Position numbers and translations under genes: made by a program. Source: Sphaerochaeta associata (GTDB lineage: Bacteria; Spirochaetota; Spirochaetia; Sphaerochaetales; Sphaerochaetaceae). From it: DNA of 64,000 bases. The stretch is from assembly GCF_022869165.1 (NCBI RefSeq), contig NZ_CP094929.1:2728001-2792000 (forward strand), in the 5' to 3' direction. Of this stretch, positions 44,430 through 53,053 are shown one piece after another (position 1 is the first letter of the stretch; each line of letters begins with the position of its first letter). The notes under the pieces are model-generated. The model was not told the origin of the DNA. It searched no databases and saw only the letters and a program-made list of their open reading frames with translations.

Positions 44430-45362
44430 TCACTCTTCCAGACCAGAGGCCTGCCTTTGTGCAAAGCGCTGGCGCTTTACAATAAACTTAGCCATCACAT
44501 TGATGATAAGCCAAAGAACCAAAATGAATGAGATTGCAGATCCAAATTTCTGAAACTTGAATCCCTTCTGATACGAAGTCAACGAAAGCGACATGAGCGT
44601 ATCGCCGGGACCGCCCTTCGTAAGTGCGAATATGACCGCATACTCCTGAAGTGCAGCCATCAATCTGAACAAGAGTGCGATGTAGAGACTCGGTTTGAGC
44701 ATCGGGAGGGTCAGGTTCTTGAAATTGAACCAAGCACTTCCGCCGTCAATCTTGGCTGATTCGAACGGTGACTTGGGAAGGGATTGAAGTCCCGCAAGCA
44801 CTAGAAGAATGACGAATGACGTGTTGATCCATACATCGATCATCACTACAGTCATGAGCGCAGTCCCAGGGGCTGACGCCCAAGGGAAATTATAAACTCC
44901 GAATATATTAAACAGTTTTTCTACAATACCTACTGAACTGTTCAGCATGAGCTGCCAAACAATCGTTGCAGTAACAGGAGCAACCATGAGTGGGAATACG
45001 AGCAAAACACGTAATACTTTCGAAAGCCAATTGTTCAGACTATTGAGAAGGAGAGCGATTCCTAGACCAAGGAGGATCTCTATCGCAGTGGAGAACAATC
45101 CATATAAAAGTGAAACTGTGAGAGCATTCCAGAATTCCCTGGAAGTCAACATGTTGACCCAGTTATCGAGACCAACAAACCTATGAGTAGGAAATTGGAA
45201 TGAATAATTCGTAAACGAATACCAGATTGCCATCACAAATGGAACCATAATGCCAATTGTAATGATCAGTGACGGGGCAACAATAAGATACGGCCTTACC
45301 CGTACCTTGAAAGGGACTTTGTTCAAATCAGCTTTCTTGATGCCCAAGTTATCTTTTTGCAT
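44430..45362 (-). CDS. carbohydrate ABC transporter permease (MalF type)
   Basis: 310 aa from ATG 45362 (AAGAGG upstream). Six membrane segments, EAA loop FESAKIDGGSAWFNFKNLTL. Forms the channel with the MalG-type permease; 13 bp between the genes. The SBP gene lies upstream across a terminator-like hairpin. Confidence 0.9.
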   Translation of the reverse strand: MQKDNLGIKKADLNKVPFKVRVRPYLIVAPSLIITIGIMVPFVMAIWYSFTNYSFQFPTHRFVGLDNWVNMLTSREFWNALTVSLLYGLFSTAIEILLGLGIALLLNSLNNWLSKVLRVLLVFPLMVAPVTATIVWQLMLNSSVGIVEKLFNIFGVYNFPWASAPGTALMTVVMIDVWINTSFVILLVLAGLQSLPKSPFESAKIDGGSAWFNFKNLTLPMLKPSLYIALLFRLMAALQEYAVIFALTKGGPGDTLMSLSLTSYQKGFKFQKFGSAISFILVLWLIINVMAKFIVKRQRFAQRQASGLEE

Positions 45363-45388
45363 AACAGCACCTCTTGCAACAAACATAA

Positions 45389-45424
45389 AAGCACGGAGTA
45401 TGGATTGGCCTATGCTCCGTGCTT
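45389..45424 (-). terminator. attenuator hairpin after the binding-protein gene
   Basis: AAGCACGGAG (45389-45398) pairs with CTCCGTGCTT (45415-45424); the minus-strand tail is TTTTATGTTTG. It stands between the SBP and first permease genes and would give excess SBP mRNA over transporter mRNA. Confidence 0.7.
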
Positions 45425-45446
45425 ATTAGCAGACTAACTACCTAGG

Positions 45447-46865
45447 TTATTCAACTTTAAGATCAGCAACGATAGAATCCATCGTCTTCTTCAATTGATC
45501 CATTGCAACCTGGACAGACGGGTACTTGTTGGTGGTAACCAGCTCTTGCAGAACCTTTGCCCATTCAGTGGTGGTTTCAACGAAATACGGCTGTGCAGTG
45601 AAGAAGATGCTTGCATTCTTCGACACAGTGCTGAATGCCTCATAGTAGCCTTCTGCATCAGCAACAGAATTTCTGTAAGCCTGGCTGGTCAGAACAGATG
45701 TGCGCGGAGTATCGGTACAAGCACCTTCCGTACCGGACCAGAGCATGAACTCGGGGCTGGTGAAGTGCTGCATGAAGTACCAAGCCGGTCCCTTCTTCTT
45801 AGAGGCAGAGTTCATAGCCATGGACCATACCCAAAGGTTGGATTTCATATCAGCTTCGGTCTTGCCAGCGGATACCGGATAAGGAACCATACCGAATGCA
45901 AGGTTGCCAGCCTGAGAAGAAGCACCCTTCACGTTCTGAGTGTATCCACCTCTGTCAGCATCCCACATCATTGCTGCCTTACCAGCACCAAGATCAGCAC
46001 CGCACAACTCCCAACCGTAGCTTGCCCACTGAGGAGCACCACCGTTCTTTACCAGGTCAACCCAGTACTCGGTCATAGCGACAGCTTCAGGAGAGTTTAC
46101 ACGGCTCACGAGCTTTCCATTGACAACTTCAAAATCCTTTGCACCCCATGTCGAATAGAGGGACATGTATGCAGGGTGGATGGTGCCCCAGTCGGGGAGG
46201 CCGCGAACTGCGAGACCATAGGTTCCGCTTCCGCCAAATCCCTTCAGAGCCTTTGCAACACTCAGTAGCTCTTCAGCAGTCTTCGGAGGATTCAGACCCT
46301 TATCAGCAAGGACTTTCTTGTTGTAGGTGAGAATGTTAACTTCCCAACCCATCGGAAGTGCCCACTGAGAACCCTTTCCAACCGGGTGACCGGGCTTGAG
46401 GTCCCACTTCAGAGCATCGATTACACCAGGAATGAAGTCGGCATAGTTCCAACTCTTATCGGTGAGCGATGCATTGTTGATGTAGTTTTCCAACGGCTCT
46501 ACGTTACCAGCGGTTGCATATCCCCAAGACTGATAAGCACCAGTCATGAAGACATCAATCGAACCAGAGCGGCTAGCAAGCTCTACATTCAGCTTCTCGA
46601 AGTAGTTACCTTCGGGCATGCTCGAATAGTTTACCTTGATACCAGTCTTATCAGTGAAATCCTTCAGCTTTGCTTCAACAGCACTAGCGTAGGTGTGATC
46701 GCTGAAGAGAACGGTAATCTCACTTCCGGCATACCTTTTCAAATCAAAATCGCCTGTCACTGATGTTGCATCAAGCACGGTGCTTGCTGCGTCCTTGGAT
46801 CCCTGTGCAAATACGCTCGGCATAAGGACCGCAAGAATCATGAAAACCACTAAAAACTTTTTCAT
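45447..46865 (-). CDS. extracellular sugar/polyol-binding protein
   Basis: 472 aa with signal peptide (FLVVFMILAVLMPSVFAQGS). Type 1 solute-binding protein (cluster D): ITVLFSDHTYASAVEAKLKD, MTGAYQSWGYATAGN, GWEVNILTYNKKVL. No lipobox Cys at the cleavage site, so it is either periplasmic or tethered otherwise. AGGAGG precedes the ATG. Delivers the solute to the two-permease, two-ATPase transporter. First transporter gene after the dehydrogenase. Confidence 0.9.
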   Translation of the reverse strand: MKKFLVVFMILAVLMPSVFAQGSKDAASTVLDATSVTGDFDLKRYAGSEITVLFSDHTYASAVEAKLKDFTDKTGIKVNYSSMPEGNYFEKLNVELASRSGSIDVFMTGAYQSWGYATAGNVEPLENYINNASLTDKSWNYADFIPGVIDALKWDLKPGHPVGKGSQWALPMGWEVNILTYNKKVLADKGLNPPKTAEELLSVAKALKGFGGSGTYGLAVRGLPDWGTIHPAYMSLYSTWGAKDFEVVNGKLVSRVNSPEAVAMTEYWVDLVKNGGAPQWASYGWELCGADLGAGKAAMMWDADRGGYTQNVKGASSQAGNLAFGMVPYPVSAGKTEADMKSNLWVWSMAMNSASKKKGPAWYFMQHFTSPEFMLWSGTEGACTDTPRTSVLTSQAYRNSVADAEGYYEAFSTVSKNASIFFTAQPYFVETTTEWAKVLQELVTTNKYPSVQVAMDQLKKTMDSIVADLKVE

Positions 46866-46948
46866 CCTTTTTCCTCCTTAATACTATATCCTTCTTATGA
46901 AAGATAAAAACCACAAACACTCGTCACAAAAACCAAAACCCTTTCAGG

Positions 46949-48037
46949 TTAATCGAACTTGATGACTACCTTCAAATCGCCTTCAGCCCCGCCGGCAAGT
47001 TTGAAACCCCTCTCCCAATCCTCCAGAGAGATTGTGGTTGTAACTATTCCATCGGTTTTCAAGTTACCCTTACTCATATTCTCAATCACAAATGGATAAG
47101 CATACGGGCTCAGGTGCGCTCCCCTAATATCAAGTTCCTTTCGGTCGCCGATAATCGACCAGTCAACGGTTGTTTCCTTAGAAAAGACTGAGAATTCTAC
47201 AAAAGTACCAAGCTTCCTGATGATGGTGAGGCCCTGAATCACGCTTGCCGGGTTTCCAGTTGCTTCGATGTAGATGTCACAACCATATCCTTCGGTAAGA
47301 GCCTTGATTTCCTTGTCGATATCGCACTTGCCGGGATTCAGGATCAGGTCGGCACCAAACTCCTTGGCCTTTGCCAAGCGGTTATCCTGCATGTCGAGAA
47401 CGATCAGCAACTTAGGATTCTTCATACGCGCATAGGTAACCATGCCGAGTCCGAGCGTGCCGGCACCGGAGATGACGACCACATCCTCGTTGGAGATCTC
47501 TGCCCTATCGACAGCATGCTTGGAGCAACCATAGGGCTCAATGAGCACAGCCTGTTCCATTAGCATATCGGCGGGGATCTTGGAAACGACAGCATTCTTC
47601 GGGTAGCGCACATACTCGGCCATACCACCGTTTGTGTAGTACATGAAGCCGAACATATCGTGGGGTTGGCACATCCAATAGTGGCCATCCTTGCAGAAAC
47701 GACACTTGCCGCACGGAACAATCTGGTCAGCTGCAACACGATCGCCGAGCTGGAAGTCCGTTACATTCTCGCCGATCTGCACAACGGTTCCGAAGAACTC
47801 ATGCCCGGGAATGAAAGGCGGCTTCACCCATGAAGGCTGAATGTCATCACCCCAGAACATGGCTGCACCATGGCTGCACTTAAGATCACCGGCACAAATA
47901 CCGCATGCTTCCGTCTTAATAATTATATCATCAGCCCCGCACTCAGGTGTCGGGTACTCCGGTTCAAAACGATAGTCATCCTTGCTGTAAGCTACTAATG
48001 CCTTCATCGTCTTTGGGATTGTTCCTTTTACTGCCAT
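46949..48037 (-). CDS. zinc-dependent alditol dehydrogenase (erythritol/L-threitol-type)
   Basis: 362 aa MDR-family enzyme: catalytic zinc ligands in ACGICAGDLKC and GHEFFG, structural zinc cysteines CGKCRFCKDGHYWMC, and NAD motif GAGTLGLGMVTYARM. The segment HGAAMFWGDDIQPSW and VKPPFIPGHEFFG is typical of erythritol/L-threitol and related alditol dehydrogenases. First gene of the operon. With the L-xylulose-type kinase and 3-epimerase downstream, it likely oxidises a pentitol (L-arabitol or xylitol) to a ketopentose; a tetritol is the alternative. Confidence 0.88.
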   Translation of the reverse strand: MAVKGTIPKTMKALVAYSKDDYRFEPEYPTPECGADDIIIKTEACGICAGDLKCSHGAAMFWGDDIQPSWVKPPFIPGHEFFGTVVQIGENVTDFQLGDRVAADQIVPCGKCRFCKDGHYWMCQPHDMFGFMYYTNGGMAEYVRYPKNAVVSKIPADMLMEQAVLIEPYGCSKHAVDRAEISNEDVVVISGAGTLGLGMVTYARMKNPKLLIVLDMQDNRLAKAKEFGADLILNPGKCDIDKEIKALTEGYGCDIYIEATGNPASVIQGLTIIRKLGTFVEFSVFSKETTVDWSIIGDRKELDIRGAHLSPYAYPFVIENMSKGNLKTDGIVTTTISLEDWERGFKLAGGAEGDLKVVIKFD

Positions 48038-48086
48038 AACAGGTACTCCTCGATTATCACTTATAGAAAGTCATTTTATATATGTC

Positions 48087-48115
48087 ATGATATGTCAATA
48101 AAATTGACTTGTCAA
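48087..48115 (-). promoter_or_regulatory. polyol operon promoter with overlapping operator
   Basis: Minus strand: TTGACA (48110-48115), 17-bp spacer, TATCAT (48087-48092). The inverted repeat TTGAC-TT-GTCAA (48104-48115) overlaps the -35 box and TGTCA is repeated nearby; this is a plausible ROK repressor site. Confidence 0.6.
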
Positions 48116-48198
48116 ACACATTTTTTTAATTTTTACCCCATATTTTCCGCAAAACTCAGTGAATATATATGAAACATGGCACTATGTAATGTAAACTA

Positions 48199-48226
48199 TT
48201 GACTTTAATAATAAATGTTATATGAT
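48199..48226 (+). promoter_or_regulatory. ROK regulator promoter
   Basis: TTGACT (48199-48204), 16-bp spacer, TATGAT (48221-48226), 35 bp before the ATG. Confidence 0.55.
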
Positions 48227-48261
48227 ATGCTTTTATAAAAGCAAACTATGGAAAATCAACA

Positions 48262-49395
48262 ATGAATCTATCGTCCGCAAAATTGAAGCAAGCAAACCGA
48301 AAAAAAGTATTTCTTGAAATATATGAGAAGAAGGCAATATCAAAAAACTCAATCTTAGAAAACCTAAAATTAAGCATTCCTACTATTACTCAGAACCTAA
48401 AGGAACTTGAGAATGAAGGGTTAATTATTCAGGAGGGATATTTCAAATCCACTGGAGGAAGACCTGCGACAATATACAAGTCCAATGAGAAAGCCTGTAT
48501 TGCTATTGGAATGGATCTTCAGCCAAACAGCATTGAGATAGCTTCAATAGATATGTATGGCAGAATTATTGAAAAGGATTCACTAAGCATTACTTTCACC
48601 AACTCAGATTCATACTTCAAAACCCTCGGCAGCTTTGTCAATGAATTTATTCACAGAAGCGAGAAGCACAGCTCAACAGTTTTAGGGGTAGGCATTGCCG
48701 TCCCTGGCATTATTGCATCTGATGAAAACCATATGCTGTATTCCCAGGTTCTCAAGACATCTGATTTTACTCTTTCAGATCTAGCAAAATACATTGAAAC
48801 CCCTCGCTGCCATTTTTATCACAATGCAGAATCCGGTGCTTTTGCTGAAATCTGGCATGGCAAGATCGACGGTTCTGCTTTAATGCTTTTCTTGGACAAC
48901 TGTCTGTGCAATGCATTGATATTGAACGGTAAAGTATATCAAGGAATACTGAGCAGCGGTACTATTGAGCATATGGTTCTCCATCCAGGCGGAGAAACCT
49001 GCTACTGTGGAAAGAAAGGATGCGTTGATGCTTATTGTTCCGCATCAGGACTCAGCAGAATGATGAAACAGGACAATCTGGATGAATTCTTCATTGATTT
49101 AAGAAACGGAGATAGTGAAGCTGGAAGGATATGGAGCAAGTATCTTGAAGAACTGGCTTTAGCCATCGATAACTGTAGGATGATCATTGCCAGTGATGTG
49201 ATACTGTCCGGTATGCTCCAGAAATATTTGACAAGTGAAGATTTCGAGATACTTAAATCGCTCTCCATGAGTAAAACAACATTTAAAAATGCTGATTTCA
49301 ACATAACCAATGGAGTCTGTGGACGCAATGCAATAGTCATTGGAGCAGCAATACCACTGATGAAGGAATTCTTGCACAGCTGCAAGCTTCCATAG
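48262..49395 (+). CDS. ROK-family transcriptional regulator
   Basis: 377 aa. N-terminal winged helix (KNSILENLKLSIPTITQNLK ... GLIIQEGYFKSTGGRPATIY), then the ROK sugar-kinase-like domain (GVGIAVPGIIASDENHMLY) with zinc motif CYCGKKGCVDAYCSASG. The CxCGxxGC motif binds zinc for ligand recognition. A XylR/NagC-type repressor, divergent from the polyol operon and the likely sensor of its sugar or phosphate intermediate. Confidence 0.9.
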   Translation: MNLSSAKLKQANRKKVFLEIYEKKAISKNSILENLKLSIPTITQNLKELENEGLIIQEGYFKSTGGRPATIYKSNEKACIAIGMDLQPNSIEIASIDMYGRIIEKDSLSITFTNSDSYFKTLGSFVNEFIHRSEKHSSTVLGVGIAVPGIIASDENHMLYSQVLKTSDFTLSDLAKYIETPRCHFYHNAESGAFAEIWHGKIDGSALMLFLDNCLCNALILNGKVYQGILSSGTIEHMVLHPGGETCYCGKKGCVDAYCSASGLSRMMKQDNLDEFFIDLRNGDSEAGRIWSKYLEELALAIDNCRMIIASDVILSGMLQKYLTSEDFEILKSLSMSKTTFKNADFNITNGVCGRNAIVIGAAIPLMKEFLHSCKLP

Positions 49396-49559
49396 CAATC
49401 ATCATCCATCAAGTGTCCGAGCTGACTGAAAATCCAAGACTCTTCCATCGAGCTGTAAAAGTTATAAACTTGTTGAGTAATGTTAGCAGGGCAATCGCTT
49501 AAAAAGGAATTTCTATAAGGATTGACAAATGAGGCTAAGCATTGGTCTCGTTTTGGTGA

Positions 49560-49910
49560 ATTTTCTTTTTCATCTCTATACATTTTCAGGAATTCACGAA
49601 TATCAACAATGCATAAAATCCCAGAGGTCCATGATTGGCCAGGGCTGAACCGGATCTGCTCGTTCGCTGTGAATTATATCCAGCCGGGAAGTCTATGTAC
49701 TAACTGAGTTCCTGGTACCTTTATGGAAGGATCCAAAAAACCATCTTCCCACATGATTGATAGGTATGCCGGTAATGGATCTGCCTTCCTTTTTGTGAGC
49801 TTTTCGCCATCTTTGGGTCATCTTCAGGCTTGGCAAGATGCATCACGAGCTTCCTCAACAGGGAGAAGGTATTTTCGATTCAGTTGGATGTACCACGTAT
49901 TTGCTCTTGG
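49560..49910 (-). pseudogene. possible IS256-type (mutator) transposase remnant
   Basis: On the minus strand, GTSN-stop-IENTFSLLRK and, in another frame, LKMTQRWRKAHKKEG resemble the C-terminal TTNAIESFNSLLRK and NITKRW blocks of IS256-like transposases. One stop and at least one frameshift are needed. Weak evidence; the rest of the gap 49396-49986 shows no gene. Confidence 0.3.
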
Positions 49911-49912
49911 AG

Positions 49913-49941
49913 TTGACAACACAAGAGAATGGTACTATAGG
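49913..49941 (+). promoter_or_regulatory. promoter of the hydrolase gene
   Basis: TTGACA (49913-49918), 17-bp spacer, TATAGG (49936-49941). Confidence 0.5.
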
Positions 49942-49986
49942 GAACAATGTACATTATCTCAACGCTGCCCTACAGGGAGAATTTAC

Positions 49987-51420
49987 ATGAAAGCTCATAT
50001 GGCCGTATTGCTTGTCCTGTTGATCGCCTTGTTACCAGGATGCACCACAAAGACAACGGAACAAGAGATTGTCTACGTCCCTGCCGTGAAGGAAGAACGT
50101 GTCGACTTCAGTGGCTACTGGGAAGGATCCTTGGTCATTGGTGTGGAACAATCACTTGCAATGGGCTTCACCATTAACTCCAACGGCGAGGGAACCTATG
50201 AAGCCCTGTTGCAGATTCCGTCCCAAGGCCTGAGGAATTTCAAGGTCTCGTCGATCCAACAGGAACACAACCAGCTTGCCATTGACATGGAGCAGTTGCA
50301 AGCCACATTCACGGGAACCTACGATGCCGGGACCCAACAGATAGCAGGGACCTTTGTCCAGATGGGGCAATCGCTCCCCCTTGTTCTTGCCAAGGGAGAA
50401 GTCAAGGAGAACACACGACCGCAAGACCCCGTCAAACCGTATCCTTACATAGCCGAAGATATCTATTTCCAACAAGAACCGGAGGGCTTCAAGCTTGCAG
50501 GAACCATTACACGACCACAAGGGGACGGCCCGTACCCCGCCGTGGTGTTGGTTACCGGATCAGGATCCCAAAATCGGGACGAAGAGCTGCTTGGTCATAG
50601 GCCGTTCTTAGTACTGGCAGATGCACTGACACGTTCCGGAATTGTGGTCTTGCGCTATGATGACCGTGGATTCGCCGAGTCGGAAGGCGATGCGAGTGCC
50701 GCCACATCGTTGGATTTCGCTGACGATGCCGAATCAGCTGTACACTACCTCAAGTCCTTGCCGTATGTCGATGCAGGAAATATTGGAGTCCTCGGACATA
50801 GCGAGGGTGCCATCATCGCACCGATTGTCGCCCAAAGGAATCGTGACCTGGCATTTCTCATACTCATGGCCGGCCCCGGTGTTGATGGAGTGGCCGTACT
50901 CGAGGACCAAACAGCGGCCATTCTTAGGGCTCAGCAGGCTCCCGAGCCGTATATCGCCCAGATAGTGCAGGCAAACCTGGCCATCTATGCAACGATCCTG
51001 GATGAGGGGAAGACAATCGAGGAACGCAAGGAAGCTGTACTGCAGACACTCCTGGCGATGGGATTGCCCGAAGACCAGGCAAAGGCCCAGGTATCTGCAC
51101 TATTCTCCCCCTGGTATATGACGTTCCTCGCACTTGACCCTTCCGATTACCTGAAAGACCTGGCATTGCCCGTCATGGTCCTCAATGGAGCGAAAGATAC
51201 GCAAGTTTCCGCAGCACTGCATGTACCGGCTATCGAAAAGGCTTTGCTTACCGGAGGAAACACCCGCAATACGATTAAGGTATACGAGGGGCTCAACCAT
51301 CTGTTCCAACCGGCACAAACCGGCGCTCCAGAGGAATATGAGAATATTGATATAACAATCGACCCACAGGTTCTGGAGGATGTCTCAAACTGGATTGTCA
51401 GCGGAAGGTTCCAACTATAA
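49987..51420 (+). CDS. alpha/beta-hydrolase lipoprotein
   Basis: 477 aa from ATG 49987 (AGGGAG upstream). Signal peptide and lipobox LLPGC (Cys19). Residues ~35-140 are an N-terminal beta domain of the kind fused to peptidase/esterase hydrolases (FSGYWEGSLVIGVEQ; GTYDAGTQQIAGTFVQMGQ). The rest is an S9/BAAT-like alpha/beta hydrolase: oxyanion VLVTGSGSQNRDEE, nucleophile Ser in VLGHSEGAII, Asp in VLNGAKDTQV, His in YEGLNHLFQP. Likely a surface esterase or peptidase; substrate unknown. Monocistronic with a downstream terminator. Confidence 0.85.
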   Translation: MKAHMAVLLVLLIALLPGCTTKTTEQEIVYVPAVKEERVDFSGYWEGSLVIGVEQSLAMGFTINSNGEGTYEALLQIPSQGLRNFKVSSIQQEHNQLAIDMEQLQATFTGTYDAGTQQIAGTFVQMGQSLPLVLAKGEVKENTRPQDPVKPYPYIAEDIYFQQEPEGFKLAGTITRPQGDGPYPAVVLVTGSGSQNRDEELLGHRPFLVLADALTRSGIVVLRYDDRGFAESEGDASAATSLDFADDAESAVHYLKSLPYVDAGNIGVLGHSEGAIIAPIVAQRNRDLAFLILMAGPGVDGVAVLEDQTAAILRAQQAPEPYIAQIVQANLAIYATILDEGKTIEERKEAVLQTLLAMGLPEDQAKAQVSALFSPWYMTFLALDPSDYLKDLALPVMVLNGAKDTQVSAALHVPAIEKALLTGGNTRNTIKVYEGLNHLFQPAQTGAPEEYENIDITIDPQVLEDVSNWIVSGRFQL

Positions 51421-51475
51421 CGAACAGATTTCAGCAACAATGCCAATGACTTTTCAATGTGAATTCCCGGTAACC

Positions 51476-51515
51476 AGCCGTAAAATCCGTCAACTTGATG
51501 ATTGATTTTACGGCT
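51476..51515 (+). terminator. hydrolase gene terminator
   Basis: AGCCGTAAAATC (51476-51487) pairs with GATTTTACGGCT (51504-51515), a perfect 12-bp stem, 55 bp after the stop. Confidence 0.75.
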
Positions 51516-51960
51516 ATTCACTGTATGCAGGCGTATGTACAGCCAAGCCTTCATTTTTGAGAAAAGTCTGGCAAAAAAGGAATGAAACAACTCCTATATA
51601 TAAGACCCTCACCATCGCTCAAGGATTCCTGGTTCCCGTCAGTAGCAACAATTTTCCTGAAGAAATCGCTGTTTTCCTTAAGAAGCAGAACCTCAGCTGG
51701 CTTTTCTGACCGCCAATGGTTTTTTGATTCCTACGATGCCTTTGCTGCCACCGGAAGAAAACGTACCTTTTTCATAAGATAGCAAACCTTATTTCTTGTT
51801 TCCTGAGATTTGGTTGGAAAGAGGAAAATATCATACCAAACTCAAGAGAATAGCTCATGTACTTCTGACATAGCCGGCCTTAGCATTTAATTACCAGATG
51901 CGGCGTTGCCGCTGAATAACTATCTCCCATGTTTTTTGTGATTCCCTAAAAGGAGGAGAA
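51516..51960. other. upstream region of the sugar ABC operon, no gene seen
   Basis: AT-rich. Holds a small GCGGC-GTT-GCCGC inverted repeat (51900-51912), a possible operator, and AAGGAGGAG just before the SBP start. No supported ORF. Confidence 0.45.
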
Positions 51961-51961
51961 C

Positions 51962-52948
51962 ATGAAAAAGGCTCTAGGTATTTTGATGGTTCTGATTATG
52001 CTGGGTTCGGGTGCACTGTTCGCCCAAGCTCAGGCTGAGACCGGCCTTACCAAGGTGGGTATTGTCAATCTGCCCCCCGAAGAATCCGGATATCGCCAGG
52101 CCAACGTAGAAGACATGAACACGGTATTCTCAAAAGCCAACGGTTATGACGCAAAACAGACCAACACCATGGACAACAGCGAACAGATCGCTGCCGCGAA
52201 AGGCTACATCCGTGATGGAGTGGACTATCTCCTGATCTCAGCAGCAAACGCTTCTGGTTGGGACGACACCCTCAAGTCTGCAAAAGATGCCGGAATCAAG
52301 GTAATTCTTTTTGACCGCGCAATCGATACCGCTCCCGCCAACTACCAGGCCGCCCTGCTCTCCGACATGGCCTATGAAGGCAAGAAAGCAGTGGAATGGG
52401 TATTGGGCCTTGGTCTTCCCAAGATCAATCTGATCCTTATCCGCGGACAGATGGGTTCTGCAGCTGAAATCGGCAGAAGTGCAGCAGTACTCGAAGCCGC
52501 TAAAGCAGGCAAGCTCAACATCGTCGCCGATGGAACAGGTGGGGACAGCTGGAGTCTTGAGGAAGCCCGCAAAGTTGTTGAAGCAGCGATTGCAGCAGGC
52601 AAGGATTTCAACGTCATCTACGCACAGAATGACGGTATGGCCCAAGGTGCTGTCCAGGCTCTGCAAGCAGCAGGCATCAGCCATGGAAAGGGCGGCAAGG
52701 TCAAGGTCATCGGATTTGACTTCAACCGCTTTGCCCTTCGAAACGTCCAGGCCGGTTACTGGGATGCCGACATGCAATGCAATCCCCGCCAGGCAGCCGA
52801 AATCTCCAAGTGGATCAAGAGTGGAAACATCCCCAGTGGAGTCATCTATCAGGAAGAACTGCTGTTGACAACCGAAACCATCACCGATGAACTCATCGAC
52901 AAGTGGGGCATCAACGCCGATCCAGGCAAGGGTGTAATCACCAGGTAA
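51962..52948 (+). CDS. sugar ABC transporter binding protein (ribose/galactofuranose type)
   Basis: 328 aa with signal peptide (ALGILMVLIMLGSGALFAQA). Type I periplasmic-binding fold (PBP1): KVGIVNLPPEESGYRQANVE, YLLISAANASGWDDTLKSA, ILFDRAID, VIYAQNDGMAQGAVQAL, VIGFDF. Binds a monosaccharide and delivers it to the following ATPase and permeases. It shares the GWDDxL/xDR ligand pattern with YtfQ. AAGGAGGAG precedes the ATG. Confidence 0.9.
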   Translation: MKKALGILMVLIMLGSGALFAQAQAETGLTKVGIVNLPPEESGYRQANVEDMNTVFSKANGYDAKQTNTMDNSEQIAAAKGYIRDGVDYLLISAANASGWDDTLKSAKDAGIKVILFDRAIDTAPANYQAALLSDMAYEGKKAVEWVLGLGLPKINLILIRGQMGSAAEIGRSAAVLEAAKAGKLNIVADGTGGDSWSLEEARKVVEAAIAAGKDFNVIYAQNDGMAQGAVQALQAAGISHGKGGKVKVIGFDFNRFALRNVQAGYWDADMQCNPRQAAEISKWIKSGNIPSGVIYQEELLLTTETITDELIDKWGINADPGKGVITR

Positions 52949-52974
52949 GGTTTCATTCACAACCATGTGAAGTA

Positions 52975-53016
52975 TGCAGTGTGGTGTGCAGATTCGATTC
53001 TGCATGCCGCATTGCA
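52975..53016 (+). promoter_or_regulatory. 18-bp stem hairpin between binding-protein and ATPase genes
   Basis: TGCAGTGTGGTGTGCAGA (52975-52992) pairs with TCTGCATGCCGCATTGCA (52999-53016) through Watson-Crick and G-U pairs around a 6-nt loop. No T tract, so more likely an mRNA stabiliser or processing site that keeps the binding-protein mRNA abundant. Confidence 0.6.
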
Positions 53017-53053
53017 TGTAGTTTGTTCCGTATGAGTATAAGGAGAACCTTGA

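Noticed and set aside
45495-46268. 257-codon frame antisense to the polyol binding protein
   Set aside because: The binding protein is a clear gene with signal peptide and ribosome site; the antisense frame has neither.
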